In this document: positions 44,204 to 54,184 of the stretch, in pieces
Layout of the letters: each line of letters opens with the position of its first letter
Numbering within the stretch: the first letter of the stretch is position 1
Program-made: the position numbers and the translations under genes
The notes under the pieces: generated by a model
Told to the model about the DNA's origin: nothing
Database searches by the model: none
Seen by the model: only the letters and a program-made list of their open reading frames with translations
Assembly (NCBI RefSeq): GCF_001921205.1
Contig: NZ_MSIE01000048.1
Span: 30,893 to 94,892, forward strand
Length of the DNA stretch: 64,000 nucleotides
Direction of reading: 5' to 3'
Source: Actinophytocola xanthii
Lineage (GTDB): Bacteria; Actinomycetota; Actinomycetes; Mycobacteriales; Pseudonocardiaceae

Positions 44204-44233
44204 GACGACAACTCTACGTGTCGTGGCACCTGG

Positions 44234-45136
44234 TTATTGCCGCACGTACAGGCGCAGGGTGACGTACCCGGTGACCGCGGAGATTCCGATCGAGGTGAGC
44301 AGCAGCCACGGCGACACCAGCAGGATGTCCAGCCCGTCGATCGGTCTGAGCACGCCCGAGGCGAACACCCCGCCGAGCACGCTGTCGAGGAACCAGACCT
44401 TCCCCGCGACCAGCAGCGCGATGGCGAGCACCGCGCCGACCACCCCGGCGACCACCGCCTCGAGGAGGAACGGCAGCTGGGTGTACCAGCGGGTCGCGCC
44501 CACCAGACGCATGATGCTGACCTCGGTACGCCGGGTGAAGGCGGACACCTGGACGGTGTTGGAGATCAGCAGCAGGGCCGCGATGGCCTGGACCAACGCG
44601 ATCGCGAAGGTCAGGTTCCGCACCCCGTTGAACGCGTTGAACAGCCGCTGGAGGAACTCGCTCTCGTCGACGATCGACTCGATTCCCACGGCTCCCGAGT
44701 AGGACTGGACGATCACCTGGGGCCGGTCCGGCTGGTTCAGCCGGACGTTGAACGAGGCCGGGAGCGACTCCGCCCGGACGAGCTTGAGCAGCTCCGGCTG
44801 AGCCTCGAAGATCTGCTGGAACCGCTCGAAGGCCTGGTCGCGGTTCTCGTACTGGACGGCCTCGACCGCGGGGTCGTTCTCCAGGCGCGTGCGGAGGCTG
44901 GCGCAGGGGTCGTCGGAGCAGGTCTCGTCGTTGGCGCTGATGTCGTTGGTGAGATAGATGTTGACATCGATCTCCTCCTCGTACACCGCCTGGGTTTTGT
45001 CGATCATCCGGACGACGAGGAGGCCGCCGCCGAGCAGGGCGAGCGAGATCATCGTCGTGAGGATCATCGCGACGGTCATCGTCACGTTGCGCCGGAGGCC
45101 GGTCAGGACCTCACTGAACACGAAGCTGGCACGCAT
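44234..45136 (-). CDS. ftsX: cell division ABC transporter permease FtsX
   Basis: A 300-residue protein with one N-terminal membrane helix (about 20-42), an extracellular domain with two Cys (ETCSDDPCASL), and three C-terminal helices. This is the FtsX layout. With FtsE it activates peptidoglycan hydrolases at division or elongation sites. It follows ftsE after 64 nt. Confidence 0.95.
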   Translation of the reverse strand: MRASFVFSEVLTGLRRNVTMTVAMILTTMISLALLGGGLLVVRMIDKTQAVYEEEIDVNIYLTNDISANDETCSDDPCASLRTRLENDPAVEAVQYENRDQAFERFQQIFEAQPELLKLVRAESLPASFNVRLNQPDRPQVIVQSYSGAVGIESIVDESEFLQRLFNAFNGVRNLTFAIALVQAIAALLLISNTVQVSAFTRRTEVSIMRLVGATRWYTQLPFLLEAVVAGVVGAVLAIALLVAGKVWFLDSVLGGVFASGVLRPIDGLDILLVSPWLLLTSIGISAVTGYVTLRLYVRQ

Positions 45137-45200
45137 CGGGGGAAGGTGTCCTCGGGGATGTGACGGTCAGGGGATGACAGTCAGGGCTGATGGTGGGGAG

Positions 45201-45890
45201 TTAGCGGCCTACGCCGTAGACACCGCGGGAGTCGTCCCGCACGACCTGGCCGAGGTCGAGCTCGACGACGCGCCGGCGCATCGAGTCGACGATCGAGTGG
45301 TCGTGCGTCGCCATGATCACCGTGGTGCCGGTGCGGTTGATCCGCTCCAGCAGCAGCATGATGTCCTGGCTGGTGTCGGGGTCCAGGTTTCCGGTCGGCT
45401 CGTCGGCCAGGAGCATCAGCGGCCGGTTGACGAACGCGCGGGCGATCGCGACCCGCTGCTGCTCGCCGCCGGAGAGCTCGTGCGGCATGCGCGCCGACTT
45501 GCCCTCGAGGCCGACCAGCTCCAGCACCTCGGGCACCACCTTGCGGATGGTGTTCCTCGGCTTCCCGATGACCTCGAGCGCGAACGCGACGTTCTCGGCG
45601 ACGGTCTTGTTGTTCAGCAGCCGGAAGTCCTGGAACACGCAGCCGATGGACTGACGCAGGCGGGGGACCCTGCGCCGGGCCATCCGAGCCACGTCGAAGT
45701 TCGCCACGTACACCCGACCGCGGGTGGGTACCTCCTCGCGCAGCAGGAGGCGCAGGAAGGTCGACTTGCCCGACCCCGAGGCGCCGATGAGGAAGACGAA
45801 CTCACCCTTGTCGACCGCGACGGACACGTCCTCCAACGCCGGACGCGTCGAGGTCTTGTACACCTTGGAAACGTGCTCGAGCCGGATCAC
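45201..45890 (-). CDS. ftsE: cell division ATP-binding protein FtsE
   Basis: A complete ABC ATPase of 229 residues: [10 protein letters not shown], signature LSGGEQQRV, Walker [12 protein letters not shown] and H-loop MATHDHS. Length and position beside ftsX identify it as FtsE. It drives conformational signalling through FtsX rather than transport. Confidence 0.95.
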   Translation of the reverse strand: MIRLEHVSKVYKTSTRPALEDVSVAVDKGEFVFLIGASGSGKSTFLRLLLREEVPTRGRVYVANFDVARMARRRVPRLRQSIGCVFQDFRLLNNKTVAENVAFALEVIGKPRNTIRKVVPEVLELVGLEGKSARMPHELSGGEQQRVAIARAFVNRPLMLLADEPTGNLDPDTSQDIMLLLERINRTGTTVIMATHDHSIVDSMRRRVVELDLGQVVRDDSRGVYGVGR

Positions 45891-46008
45891 GAGGCGCGAG
45901 TCTACCTCCGCCCGTTATCCAGTCGTTGTGAAGGCGAGCTGTCGCGCCCAGCGGCACGTTTCCGGCGGTCAGCGGGGTTGCGTGTCCGTTTCGTTACCGA
46001 CTGTCCGC

Positions 46009-47112
46009 TCAGGCGACGGTCTGACGCCGCCAGCGGATGCCGGCCTCGATGAAGCCGTCGATGTCGCCGTCGAGGACGTTGCTCGGATTGCCGACCTCGA
46101 ACTCGGTCCGGAGGTCCTTGACCATCTGGTAAGGGTGCAGAACATAGGACCGCATCTGGTTGCCCCAGCTCGACCCGCCGTCCCCCTTGAGCGCGTCCAT
46201 CTCGGCCCGCTCCTCCAGGCGCTTGCGCTCGAGGAGCTTGGCCTGGAGCACCCGCATGGCCGCGGCGCGGTTCTGGATCTGGGACTTCTCGTTCTGGCAG
46301 GAGACGACGATGCCGCTCGGCAGGTGGGTGATCCGCACGGCCGAGTCGGTGGTGTTCACGCTCTGCCCGCCGGGCCCCGAGGAGCGGAAGACGTCGATGC
46401 GGATGTCCTTCTCCGGGATGTCGACGTGGTCGACGGCCTCGACGAACGGCAGGACCTCGACACCGGCGAACGAGGTCTGCCGGCGGCCCTGGTTGTCGAA
46501 CGGGGAGATGCGCACCAGCCGGTGGGTGCCCTGCTCGACCGAAAGGGTGCCGTAGGCGTAGGGGGCGGTGACCTTGAACGTGGCCGACTTGATGCCGGCC
46601 TCCTCCGCGTAGGAGGTGTCGTACACCTCGACGGGGTACCCGTGGCGCTCGGCCCAGCGCAGGTACATGCGCATGAGCATCTCGGCCCAGTCCGCCGCGT
46701 CGACGCCGCCGGCCTCGGACCGGATGGTGACCAGCGCGTCCCGCTCGTCGTACTCCCCGGACAGCAGCGTGCGCACCTCGAGCGAGGCGACCTCGGTCCG
46801 CAGCTTCGCCCGCTCCTCGTCCGCGTCGGCCGTGTCCTCGGCCGACGCCTCCTCCTCGGCGAGCTCGTAGAGCACACGGAGGTCCTCGATGCGCTGGCGC
46901 AGGTCCTCGAGGCGACGCAGCTCGCTCTGCTTGTGCGAGAGCTGGCTGGTCACCTTCTGTGCCGACTCGGGGTCGTCCCACAGGTCAGGCCGGGACGCCT
47001 GCTCCTCGAGATCGGCGATCCGCGAGCGCAGCGCGGCCATGTCCGTCACCGCCTCGATGCGCGCGAGGGTGTTGGACAGGTCATTCAGGTCGGCAGCGAC
47101 GTCCGGGTTCAC
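46009..47112 (-). CDS. prfB: peptide chain release factor 2
   Basis: The 367-residue frame contains the stop-codon-reading SPF tripeptide ([13 protein letters not shown]) and the catalytic GGQ in [12 protein letters not shown]. It terminates translation at UGA and UAA. The frame is continuous, so the internal +1 frameshift of the enterobacterial prfB is absent. It lies upstream of ftsE in the usual order. Confidence 0.96.
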   Translation of the reverse strand: MNPDVAADLNDLSNTLARIEAVTDMAALRSRIADLEEQASRPDLWDDPESAQKVTSQLSHKQSELRRLEDLRQRIEDLRVLYELAEEEASAEDTADADEERAKLRTEVASLEVRTLLSGEYDERDALVTIRSEAGGVDAADWAEMLMRMYLRWAERHGYPVEVYDTSYAEEAGIKSATFKVTAPYAYGTLSVEQGTHRLVRISPFDNQGRRQTSFAGVEVLPFVEAVDHVDIPEKDIRIDVFRSSGPGGQSVNTTDSAVRITHLPSGIVVSCQNEKSQIQNRAAAMRVLQAKLLERKRLEERAEMDALKGDGGSSWGNQMRSYVLHPYQMVKDLRTEFEVGNPSNVLDGDIDGFIEAGIRWRRQTVA

Positions 47113-47158
47113 GTTTCTAGAGGTTACCCGGGGAGACGTGAACCCGGCCGTCGACCAT

Positions 47159-47659
47159 TCAGGACGTGGGGATCGAGTCCAGCAGTTTCAGCACGGCGCG
47201 AGCACGGGCGACACCGAACTCGGCAATGGCCTTCGCGTACGGGTCCTCGGCGGTCTTCGCGGCGACCTTGGCGGCGTCCTGCTCTTCGGCGTAGACCTTC
47301 TTGGCGGACTCGATCAGCGCGGTGCGCTGGCGCGTGGTCAGCGCATTGGCGTGCACGAGGCGCAGGATCAGCGGGCTCCGGAGGTGGTCCGGACCCGGCT
47401 CGCTACCCAGCCACGCCTTGAAGGCCTTCTTACCCGCTGCCGTCACGAGGTACTGCTGGCTCGAACGAGGCCCCTGCTTGCCGAGCCGGACCAGCCCCGC
47501 ATCCGCCAGTGCGGGGAGTTCCCGATAGACCTGGCTCCGAGTGACGCTGAAAAAGGCGCCGAAACGGTCGCGGGCGGCCGAAACCAGTTGTCCACCGGTC
47601 GCCGGGCCTTCGTGCAGCAGCCCCAGGAGGGCAGCGGCGGTTGCATTCAGTTCAGACAC
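47159..47659 (-). CDS. PadR-family transcriptional regulator
   Basis: Winged helix at about 5-80 ([37 protein letters not shown]) followed by a helical C-terminal dimerisation domain, giving the two-part layout of PadR/PadR_C proteins. The GTG giving MSELNATA is preferred because it aligns with the domain start, although an ATG 36 nt upstream is in frame. An inverted repeat lies just before it. Confidence 0.82.
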   Translation of the reverse strand: MSELNATAAALLGLLHEGPATGGQLVSAARDRFGAFFSVTRSQVYRELPALADAGLVRLGKQGPRSSQQYLVTAAGKKAFKAWLGSEPGPDHLRSPLILRLVHANALTTRQRTALIESAKKVYAEEQDAAKVAAKTAEDPYAKAIAEFGVARARAVLKLLDSIPTS

Positions 47660-47691
47660 CTCTCCACCGTGCCACGAACTTACCGCGGTGT

Positions 47692-47723
47692 CCACAGTGA
47701 ACGGGGCAGTCTGTCCACTGTGG
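47692..47723. promoter_or_regulatory. inverted repeat upstream of PadR gene
   Basis: CCACAGTG (47692-47699) and CACTGTGG (47716-47723) are perfect arms separated by 16 nt, centred about 48 nt before the PadR start. It could be an autoregulatory site or a stem-loop. Confidence 0.4.
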
Positions 47724-48514
47724 CTGATCGCGGTTTTTCGGGTCTGTTGAGCGGGTGTCTAGTCGCACAGTACGCCGGGATTCGAACAGTCCGACTGGGT
47801 CGCGAGCAGTTCTTAGCGGCGCGAAAGACATGCTGTCGCGACCGCACCGCAACCTCCTTACCAGCGACGATGTTGAGGCAGGACCGTGCTCAGGTGGACC
47901 CATGAGGCCCGCGGAAGACCCGGGATCGCGCTTACCACAAGTGTGTCCGAGTTGTGGATCCATGCCTTCCGAGCGGCGCCGCAGACCCCCTGGGACGGTC
48001 AAAACAGCCCACTACTCCATCCGGGTAAAATATCTTCCGGAAGGTCGGTCAGGCCCCGTTTCGGCCCACCGGCGCTCCCTCCGCGACCCGAACGCCCGTG
48101 CGGATGCACGCGCACGCGGCCCCCTGCCACGCTGGGACACCTCCTCCGGACAGTCGCGTATGTACGCCTCCCCGACCCTCGCCGGGGTCCTGAGTGGACG
48201 CGCCCGCTCCCGTCCGGACCACGCCCCGACCGGCCTCGGATTCACGGCCGTTTTCCAAACCCGCGGAGAATTCACCTCGAGTCGGAGTCGACGGACGAAA
48301 GTAGGGAGCTCGAACCAGCCTCGACCCCCTCGCTCGAGCCGATTCGGGCTCCCAGGCGCGGCCGAGCGCGGCCCGAGGACCCCAGCAGGGACCACCTATG
48401 GTGGCCGAGCGCGGTCATACGGCGCCCTGACCAGCCGTTTCGCCGCTGCGAGCGACAACGAGGGGGGTCCCGTACGGGCCCTCGGAGGGGTATGTATAGT
48501 TGGTCTCACAGCAA
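47724..48514. other. gene-free 790-nt region
   Basis: Several long frames cross this stretch but none has a family, a ribosome site or coherent composition, and one runs through the initiator tRNA. A TATAGT -10-like box at 48495-48500 may be the tRNA promoter. Otherwise I see nothing. Confidence 0.5.
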
Positions 48515-48591
48515 CGCGGGGTGGAGCAGCTCGGTAGCTCGCTGGGCTCATAACCCAGAGGTCGCAGGTTCGAATCCTGTCCCCGCTACCA
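48515..48591 (+). tRNA. initiator tRNA-fMet (anticodon CAT)
   Basis: The cloverleaf has three consecutive G-C pairs in the anticodon stem (GGGCTCATAACCC) and an unpaired first acceptor position (C1 opposite U72). These are the two hallmarks of initiator tRNA. CCA is encoded. T arm GGTTCGAATCC. Confidence 0.94.
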
Positions 48592-48593
48592 CA

Positions 48594-48630
48594 GTGAACG
48601 CCCCCTCGAGAACATCGAGGGGGCGTTCAC
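48594..48630 (+). terminator. intrinsic hairpin after tRNA-fMet
   Basis: A perfect 16-bp stem (GTGAACGCCCCCTCGA with its complement) and a 5-nt GAACA loop start 3 nt after the tRNA. Confidence 0.85.
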
Positions 48631-49034
48631 GCATTCCCGGCCCCTTGCCGCCGGGCCAGGGCCCCCGTGGGGTGGCCGAGCCGTCCACGAGACGTACACC
48701 ACATGAAAGTGCCTCTCGAGCACTCTGGTGTGGACGGTCCGGGGTCGGGCCGGGCAGGATATCCACCGCCGCCCGTGAGGTCGTAAAGGGCTCGAACAAT
48801 AGCTTGCACCTGGGCATCGACGGCTTTATCGATTGTGCGGCGCAGCGAACGGGCGACCTATCACTTCCGCTGCGCGGCCGATCGCGACACGAGCGGCCAG
48901 ATCTGCGTCCGACGAAGGAACTGAGCAGTTCAGGCGGTTCGTTTCGGACTTGAGACAGTTCTTTGCTAGTGTTCCGTCACAAACCAACGGGTGTGCACGA
49001 ATGTGGGTGCGCAGCGGTCGTAGGGAGCAGCCGA
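48631..49034. other. gene-free 404-nt leader before lsr2
   Basis: No gene. The lsr2 promoter should lie in the AT-richer right part (about 48940-48975), but no hexamer pair with good spacing stands out. Confidence 0.45.
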
Positions 49035-49442
49035 ATGGCTCAGAAGGTATTGGTTCAACTCGTCGACGATCTTGATGGGACGAGCTCGCAGGACGTGACG
49101 ACCGTCCTGTTCGGTCTCGACGGCGTGAGCTACGAGATCGACCTGTCGGACACGAACGCCGAGCGCCTGCGGGAGAGTCTGACCGAGTACGTCGACGCCG
49201 CGCGGCGGGTGGGCGGCCGGATCAAGCGCGGTACCCGTCCCGCGCCGGGCAGCAAGGCGGCGAACGCCAACGAAGCTGGTCAGATCCGCGAATGGGCCCA
49301 GCAGAACGGCTACGAACTGGCCGACCGGGGCCGGATCCCCTCGCATGTCGTGGAGGCCTACAAGCAGGCCCAGCTGGACGACAAGTCCAAGGCGAACGCC
49401 AAGCCGGCGGCCAAGCGCCGGCCGCGCGCGAAGAAGGCCTGA
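49035..49442 (+). CDS. lsr2: nucleoid-associated protein Lsr2
   Basis: The 135-residue protein has the Lsr2 N-terminal dimerisation domain (VQLVDDLDGTSS) and the C-terminal DNA-binding domain with the AT-hook-like RGR in ADRGRIPSHV. A Lys/Ala/Arg-rich tail longer than in Mycobacterium follows. It bridges DNA and silences AT-rich, horizontally acquired genes, so the low-GC 31-34 kb element is a natural target. AGGGAG lies about 8 nt before the ATG. Confidence 0.94.
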   Translation: MAQKVLVQLVDDLDGTSSQDVTTVLFGLDGVSYEIDLSDTNAERLRESLTEYVDAARRVGGRIKRGTRPAPGSKAANANEAGQIREWAQQNGYELADRGRIPSHVVEAYKQAQLDDKSKANAKPAAKRRPRAKKA

Positions 49443-49591
49443 GCCGGCGGACACGCCGCCCAGGACGGTTCCGCGAACCGGCCGCGCCCGCGGTGTCCGC
49501 CGTGGACCCCACTCGGGCTCCCCTGCGCGTCCACAGTAGATGCCTGGCTCCCTACCGCTGTCGCCCGCGAGACGTGTGTGCGCTTAAGTGA

Positions 49592-49624
49592 GAACGGCCC
49601 CTCGGCCCGCCCGAGGGGCCGTTC
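49592..49624 (+). terminator. intrinsic hairpin after lsr2
   Basis: GAACGGCCCCTCGG and its complement form a perfect 14-bp stem around a 5-nt loop, followed by a TTTT stretch about 7 nt on. Its arms nearly match those of the terminator at 50503. Confidence 0.8.
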
Positions 49625-50147
49625 CACGTTTTGGGACGCGTTCCGTTCCGCCAGTGCGCGGATTCCGGACAAATCTCCGTGCCAAGCGGTCGACGCGCAG
49701 GGTTCGACAAGAAACCACGCATCGGAAACCGCACTGTCGCCGTTCCTGCCCGAGTTCGACCAGCCCAGCTGCCCGGCCCTGCCGAACCAGAATGCCACCC
49801 GGCTCTCTCCGCCGGACCTCGTCAGGGGAGGCACGCAAGCAGGCGAAACGCCTGAGGTGAGGCCCTCAGGCCGCCGCGACCCGCCGCCGGCGAACCCGGG
49901 CCGTCCATCCCAGCGAGAACGGACAGGTTGGCCTCCGGCCCCCGGTCACCAGGCTAGCGGGAGGGACCGACAGTTCCCGGGCGTGCCACGGGCCTTCCCG
50001 AACGCGAGCCCTCCCGCCCCTTCCCGGGCTAGGGAGCGTCCTCTACGGCCACAAGAACCGCGCTCGAACACCCGCGGCCCACCCGGAACACGCGTGCGCC
50101 CCCACCAGAGGGATTCCTCCGCGACTCGAGAACGACCCACGAGGGGC

Positions 50148-50357
50148 GCGACCCTCCCGAACGCAGTCCCAACGCCACGGTCCTCCCGAACACGACAGCG
50201 ACCTCCTCCCTTCGGACGCGGCCCTCAGGAGACGGAAACCGCCCGACCCCGGGCGGCCCCGGCCACGAAAACAACCTCCCCACCGACGCGACCCTCAGGA
50301 GAGGGAAACCGGCTGCGCCCCCAGGGCGGTCCCGACAACGAAAGCATCCTCAACCCC
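50148..50357. repeat. ~70-nt imperfect tandem repeats
   Basis: Units begin with GCG(A/G)CCCTC at 50148, 50218 and 50288, exactly 70 nt apart, and a fourth begins at 50358. The best pair shares GACGCGACCCTCAGGAGA with its continuation: 26 nt with two mismatches at 50215 and 50285. Looser copies extend on both sides, from about 49862 to 50500. The region between lsr2 and the UPF0182 gene (49625-50502) has no credible gene; its open frames on both strands reflect the C-rich bias. Confidence 0.7.
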
Positions 50358-50502
50358 GAGACCCTCCCCAGCACGAACAGCCCTCGCCCCCCACACCACC
50401 AGCCCCCCAACTCCGGCAACCCACCCTCGCACGAGAACACGCTCAGCCCCGAAACCCGTCCGAACACCAGACGGCCCCACCGCACTGTCCTCCGGACACG
50501 AG

Positions 50503-50533
50503 AACGGCCCCCCGGACAAGCCGAGGGGCCGTT
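50503..50533 (-). terminator. hairpin after UPF0182 gene
   Basis: AACGGCCCC and GGGGCCGTT pair at the base, with CGG/CCG inside. It lies 15 nt past the UPF0182 stop codon. Arms resemble the lsr2 terminator on the other side of the repeat array. Confidence 0.7.
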
Positions 50534-50547
50534 TCGCTCGCCAGGGG

Positions 50548-53499
50548 TTAGCCGCCGCCGTTACCCGGTGGGGCGGAGGTAGGCGTGCCACCGCCGTTGG
50601 CCGCTGCCTTTGCGGCCTCGTAGGCGTCCGCCGCGCGGTTGAGGTCGGCCAGGGCCTGTCCCTCGGCGGCGAAGTCACCGTTCGCGCGCGCCTCGGTGTA
50701 GCGGCTCAACGCGTCGTCGATGTCCTGGATCGCCTGTTCGAGCTCAGGAGTCTCCTCGCCCCCGCCAGTGTCCGGGGGCGGTTCCGAGCTCGGTGGTGAG
50801 CTCGGTGGTGTCGATGTCGGCGGTGTGTCCTCGTCCTCGGGTGGTGGGGTACCGCCATCGGCCAGGCCGATCGCCTCGTTCAGTGCGCCCTCGACGGTCG
50901 CATCGAACCCGACCTGGCCGTTGAAGTACACGAGCACCCGGGCGAGCTGCGGGAAGGCGTTCTCGTCCTTCTGCTCGATGTAGATCGGCTGCACGTACAC
51001 CAGCCCGTCGGCCACCGGAAGCGTCAGTAGGTTGCCGTACTTGACGTTGACACTGGGGTTGTTGAACAACGTTCTGTTCTCGGTGACCTCGTCGGTGGTG
51101 CGGAACTCGTTCTGCACCTGGAGAGGCCCCTTGGGTTGTTCCGACGTGGGTAGTCGGAGCACCCGGAACTTCCCGTAGTCCTCTGGATCGGACGACACCG
51201 AGACCCAGGCCGCGAGGAACTGCGTTTTCAGCAGTGTCATCGCGCTGGTGATCTGGAACGTCGGCTCGTCCTGTCCCGGGACCTGCGCCAGCACGTAGTA
51301 CGGCGGCTGGTTCGGCGCCGTGGTGGTCTCGTTGTTCTCGCCGGTCGGGTCCGGTGGCACGTCCCAGAACGTCTGGGTCGAGTAGAACTGCCTGGCGCCG
51401 GTCACGTGGTACTGAGCGAGGAGATCGCGCTGGACCTTGAACAGATCCTCGGGATACCGGAAGTGCTCACGGAGGCTGTCGGCGATGGGGCCGCGCTTCA
51501 CGGTGCCGGGGAACACCTGCTCCCAGGCCTTGAGCACCGGGTCCTTGTCGTCGATCCCGTACAGGGTCACGGTCCCGTCGAACGCGTCGACCGTCGCCTT
51601 GACCGAGTTGCGGATATAGCTGATGGTGCGGTTGTCCTGGCGCGCGACACCGGTCAGCGTGTCCTGCGTGACCTCGCCCAGCGGGGTGCGCTGCGCGTAC
51701 GGATAGTTCTCGAGCGTGGTGTAGCCGTCGACGATCCACTTGATCCGGCCGTCCACCACGGCCGGGTACGGGTCGCCGTCGACGGTGAGCCAGGGCGCCG
51801 CCTTGATCACCCGGGTTCGCGGATCACGGTTGTACATGATCTTCGAACCCTCGCCGATGTCCTCGTTGAACAGGATGTTCCGCTCGCCGTAGTGGGCGAA
51901 GAAGACGAACCGGTTGAACCAGCCGTCGACCGGCACCCCACCCTTGCCGTTGTAGCGGTACTCCTGGTCGGCCGCGGTGTCGAACTCGTCGCGGGCGTTG
52001 ACGATCGCGTAGTCCGACGAGAGCTCACCGAAGTAGACGCGCGGCTCGGTGACCGGGATGTCCATCTCCTGGTTTTGCTTCATGGCGTCCAGATCGCTCA
52101 CGGTGAACACCGGGTAGCCACCCTCACCGGTCCCGCGCTCGGAGAGCGAGCGGTTGATCCGGTTGGCCGGCGCGGCGACGAAGCCGTTGCCGTGGGTGTA
52201 GACCAGGTGCCGGTTGATCCACCCGGTCTGGCCGTCGGCGAGCCGGTTGGGGTCGAGCTCGCGGACGGCGACCACGTAGTCCTGGACCTTGCCGTCGACC
52301 TCGTAGCGGTCGACGTCCAGCTTCTGCGGGAAGCCGTAGAAGTTCTCGAGGCCCTCCCGCTGGCGGAAGGTGCGGGACAGGATGCTCGGGTCGAGCAACC
52401 GGATGTTGGGGATGGTGCCCGTGTCGGCGCGGACCTCCGACACCGCGGCCGTGGTCTCGCCCGCGTAGTCCTGGTACTCGACGTTCTCGAGCCCGAACGC
52501 CGCCCTGGTCGCCTTGATGTTCCGGTCGATCGAGGCCGCTTCCTTCTCCGCCGCGTTCGGCCGCACCGAGATCGCCTCGAGCGCCGTGGGCCATGCCCAG
52601 CCGACCAGGAAGGACGAGAGGAGCAGCAACACGATCGCGACCGCGGGCAGCGTGAGGTTGCGCACGAACGCGGCGACGAAGAACGCCACCGCGCAGAACC
52701 CGGCGATGAACAGCAGGATCAACTTCGCCGGCAGTACCGCGTTCAGGTCGGTGTAGGTGGCACCAGCGAACAGGTTGTTGCGGGTGGAGAACAGCAGCTC
52801 GTACCGTTCGAAGAAGTAGTCGACGGCGAGGACGACGACGAAGACGCCCGCGGTGACCGCCAGCTGCACTCGCGCCGGCACCGACAGGCTGTCAGTGCGA
52901 GCGGCTATCCGGATGCCACCGAAGATGTAGTGCGTGACCCCGGCAGCGATGAACGAGATGATCAACGCGACGTACAGCCACGTGATCAGCCAGGTGATGA
53001 ACGGCAGCGTGAACGCGTAGAAGCCGATGTCCTTGCCGAACTCGGGATCGGTCGTGCCGAACGCGGTGCCGTTGAGCATCAGCTGCACCGGCTGCCAGTT
53101 GGACTGCCCGGTGGCTCCGGCGATCAGGCCGACCACGACCGGGATGCCGATCCCGAACAGCCGGACCCGCTGCACGATCGTGGAGCGGTACCGCGCGAGC
53201 GGGTCGTCCACCCCCGAGACCGGCACGAAGACCGGCCGGCTGCGGTAGGCGATGCTCAGGCTCACCGCCAGCAGCCCGCCGACCAGCACGGCTATGGCGA
53301 AGAACAGCACGATCCTGGTCAGCAGGACCGTCGTGAACACGGACTGGAAACCGATCTCGCCGAACCACAGCCAGTCGACGTAGGTGTCGAGCAGCCGCGC
53401 ACCCACGAGCAGCAGCAGGATGAGTGCTCCCGCGATACTGAGCAGGACTTTGGCGCGGCGGGATAGTTTTGGCATCCCGATCGGGGGCCGTGTGGCCAC
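50548..53499 (-). CDS. UPF0182 family membrane protein
   Basis: The 983-residue protein has seven to eight membrane segments in its first 330 residues (including WLWFGEIGFQSVF, diagnostic of the family). A very large extracytoplasmic part follows, with a Pro/Thr/Ser-rich, low-complexity C-terminal tail. Function is unknown although the family is nearly universal in Actinobacteria. GTG start with AGGAG 8 nt upstream. It is divergent from PPA1309 in the usual actinobacterial order. Confidence 0.93.
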   Translation of the reverse strand: MATRPPIGMPKLSRRAKVLLSIAGALILLLLVGARLLDTYVDWLWFGEIGFQSVFTTVLLTRIVLFFAIAVLVGGLLAVSLSIAYRSRPVFVPVSGVDDPLARYRSTIVQRVRLFGIGIPVVVGLIAGATGQSNWQPVQLMLNGTAFGTTDPEFGKDIGFYAFTLPFITWLITWLYVALIISFIAAGVTHYIFGGIRIAARTDSLSVPARVQLAVTAGVFVVVLAVDYFFERYELLFSTRNNLFAGATYTDLNAVLPAKLILLFIAGFCAVAFFVAAFVRNLTLPAVAIVLLLLSSFLVGWAWPTALEAISVRPNAAEKEAASIDRNIKATRAAFGLENVEYQDYAGETTAAVSEVRADTGTIPNIRLLDPSILSRTFRQREGLENFYGFPQKLDVDRYEVDGKVQDYVVAVRELDPNRLADGQTGWINRHLVYTHGNGFVAAPANRINRSLSERGTGEGGYPVFTVSDLDAMKQNQEMDIPVTEPRVYFGELSSDYAIVNARDEFDTAADQEYRYNGKGGVPVDGWFNRFVFFAHYGERNILFNEDIGEGSKIMYNRDPRTRVIKAAPWLTVDGDPYPAVVDGRIKWIVDGYTTLENYPYAQRTPLGEVTQDTLTGVARQDNRTISYIRNSVKATVDAFDGTVTLYGIDDKDPVLKAWEQVFPGTVKRGPIADSLREHFRYPEDLFKVQRDLLAQYHVTGARQFYSTQTFWDVPPDPTGENNETTTAPNQPPYYVLAQVPGQDEPTFQITSAMTLLKTQFLAAWVSVSSDPEDYGKFRVLRLPTSEQPKGPLQVQNEFRTTDEVTENRTLFNNPSVNVKYGNLLTLPVADGLVYVQPIYIEQKDENAFPQLARVLVYFNGQVGFDATVEGALNEAIGLADGGTPPPEDEDTPPTSTPPSSPPSSEPPPDTGGGEETPELEQAIQDIDDALSRYTEARANGDFAAEGQALADLNRAADAYEAAKAAANGGGTPTSAPPGNGGG

Positions 53500-53643
53500 G
53501 GTGCACTCTCCTGGATCGCGTTCTCGAGCTCCGAACGGACGGCACAGGGCTGTCCTAGATGTCCAACTCTATTCCCGCCCTGTCAGGTTCCCGTTCGGGT
53601 GTGTCGAACTGGTGGTGGTTGAGGATAGGTGAGGATGGTGACC

Positions 53644-54171
53644 ATGCCCGCGAGCCATGCCCAGCACCTGTCCGCCCTCGTCCGGGAGGTCGAGGACTTC
53701 GTCTCCACCGCGGGGTGGGACCAGCCGCCCCAGCTGTTCGCGCTGGTGCCCACGGCCGAGCTGGTCCAGCACCAGCCGGAGCTGGCCGGGCAGGTGGACC
53801 AGGCGGCACCGCTGACCCCGATCGCCCAGGACGCGCTGCCCCAGGACGACCTCGCCGACGCGCTCGCCGGAATCATGTGGCCCGAGGCCGTCCACGGGTG
53901 CGCGCTCGCCCAGGAGATCGTGGTGCTGCCCCCCGAGGCCGAGGCGGCGCTGCCCACCGGCGAGTCCCGGGCCGAGTCCGACGCCATGCGGCGCATCGCC
54001 GCCGAGCACCCCCGCCGCCAGGAGGCGCGGCTGGTCGCCGCCGTGCTCCGGGACGGCACGACCGCCTGCGTGCTGCGGCTGCGCGGCGAGAACAGCGAGG
54101 AGGACGAGTTCGTGGAGCACCCCGAGCTCGCGCCGAACCTGACCGACGCCCTGCTGACGACGCTCCGCTAG
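53644..54171 (+). CDS. PPA1309 family protein
   Basis: A 175-residue soluble protein: LSALVREVEDFVSTAGWDQPPQLFALVPT at the N-terminus and WPEAVHGCALAQEIVVLPP in the middle are signatures of the PPA1309 family, of unknown function. The ATG at 53644 is preferred because GAGG lies 9 nt upstream; three other in-frame starts lie within 15 nt before it. Confidence 0.85.
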   Translation: MPASHAQHLSALVREVEDFVSTAGWDQPPQLFALVPTAELVQHQPELAGQVDQAAPLTPIAQDALPQDDLADALAGIMWPEAVHGCALAQEIVVLPPEAEAALPTGESRAESDAMRRIAAEHPRRQEARLVAAVLRDGTTACVLRLRGENSEEDEFVEHPELAPNLTDALLTTLR

Positions 54172-54184
54172 GGCGGGTCGGCCG

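Noticed and set aside
46009..47112. Programmed +1 frameshift in prfB
   Set aside because: The reading frame is continuous with no in-frame UGA near the start.
47755..48953. Two long plus-strand frames around the initiator tRNA
   Set aside because: They read through the tRNA and terminator, with no domain or ribosome site.
49622..50582. Open frames on both strands in the repeat region, including a minus-strand one with repeated GRVSGL
   Set aside because: The repeats are in DNA and are out of frame with one another; composition explains openness. Not CRISPR: units are degenerate, 70 nt long and without unique spacers.
50720..53466. Plus-strand frame of 686 codons opposite UPF0182
   Set aside because: Asp/Arg/His-rich antisense shadow of a certain gene.
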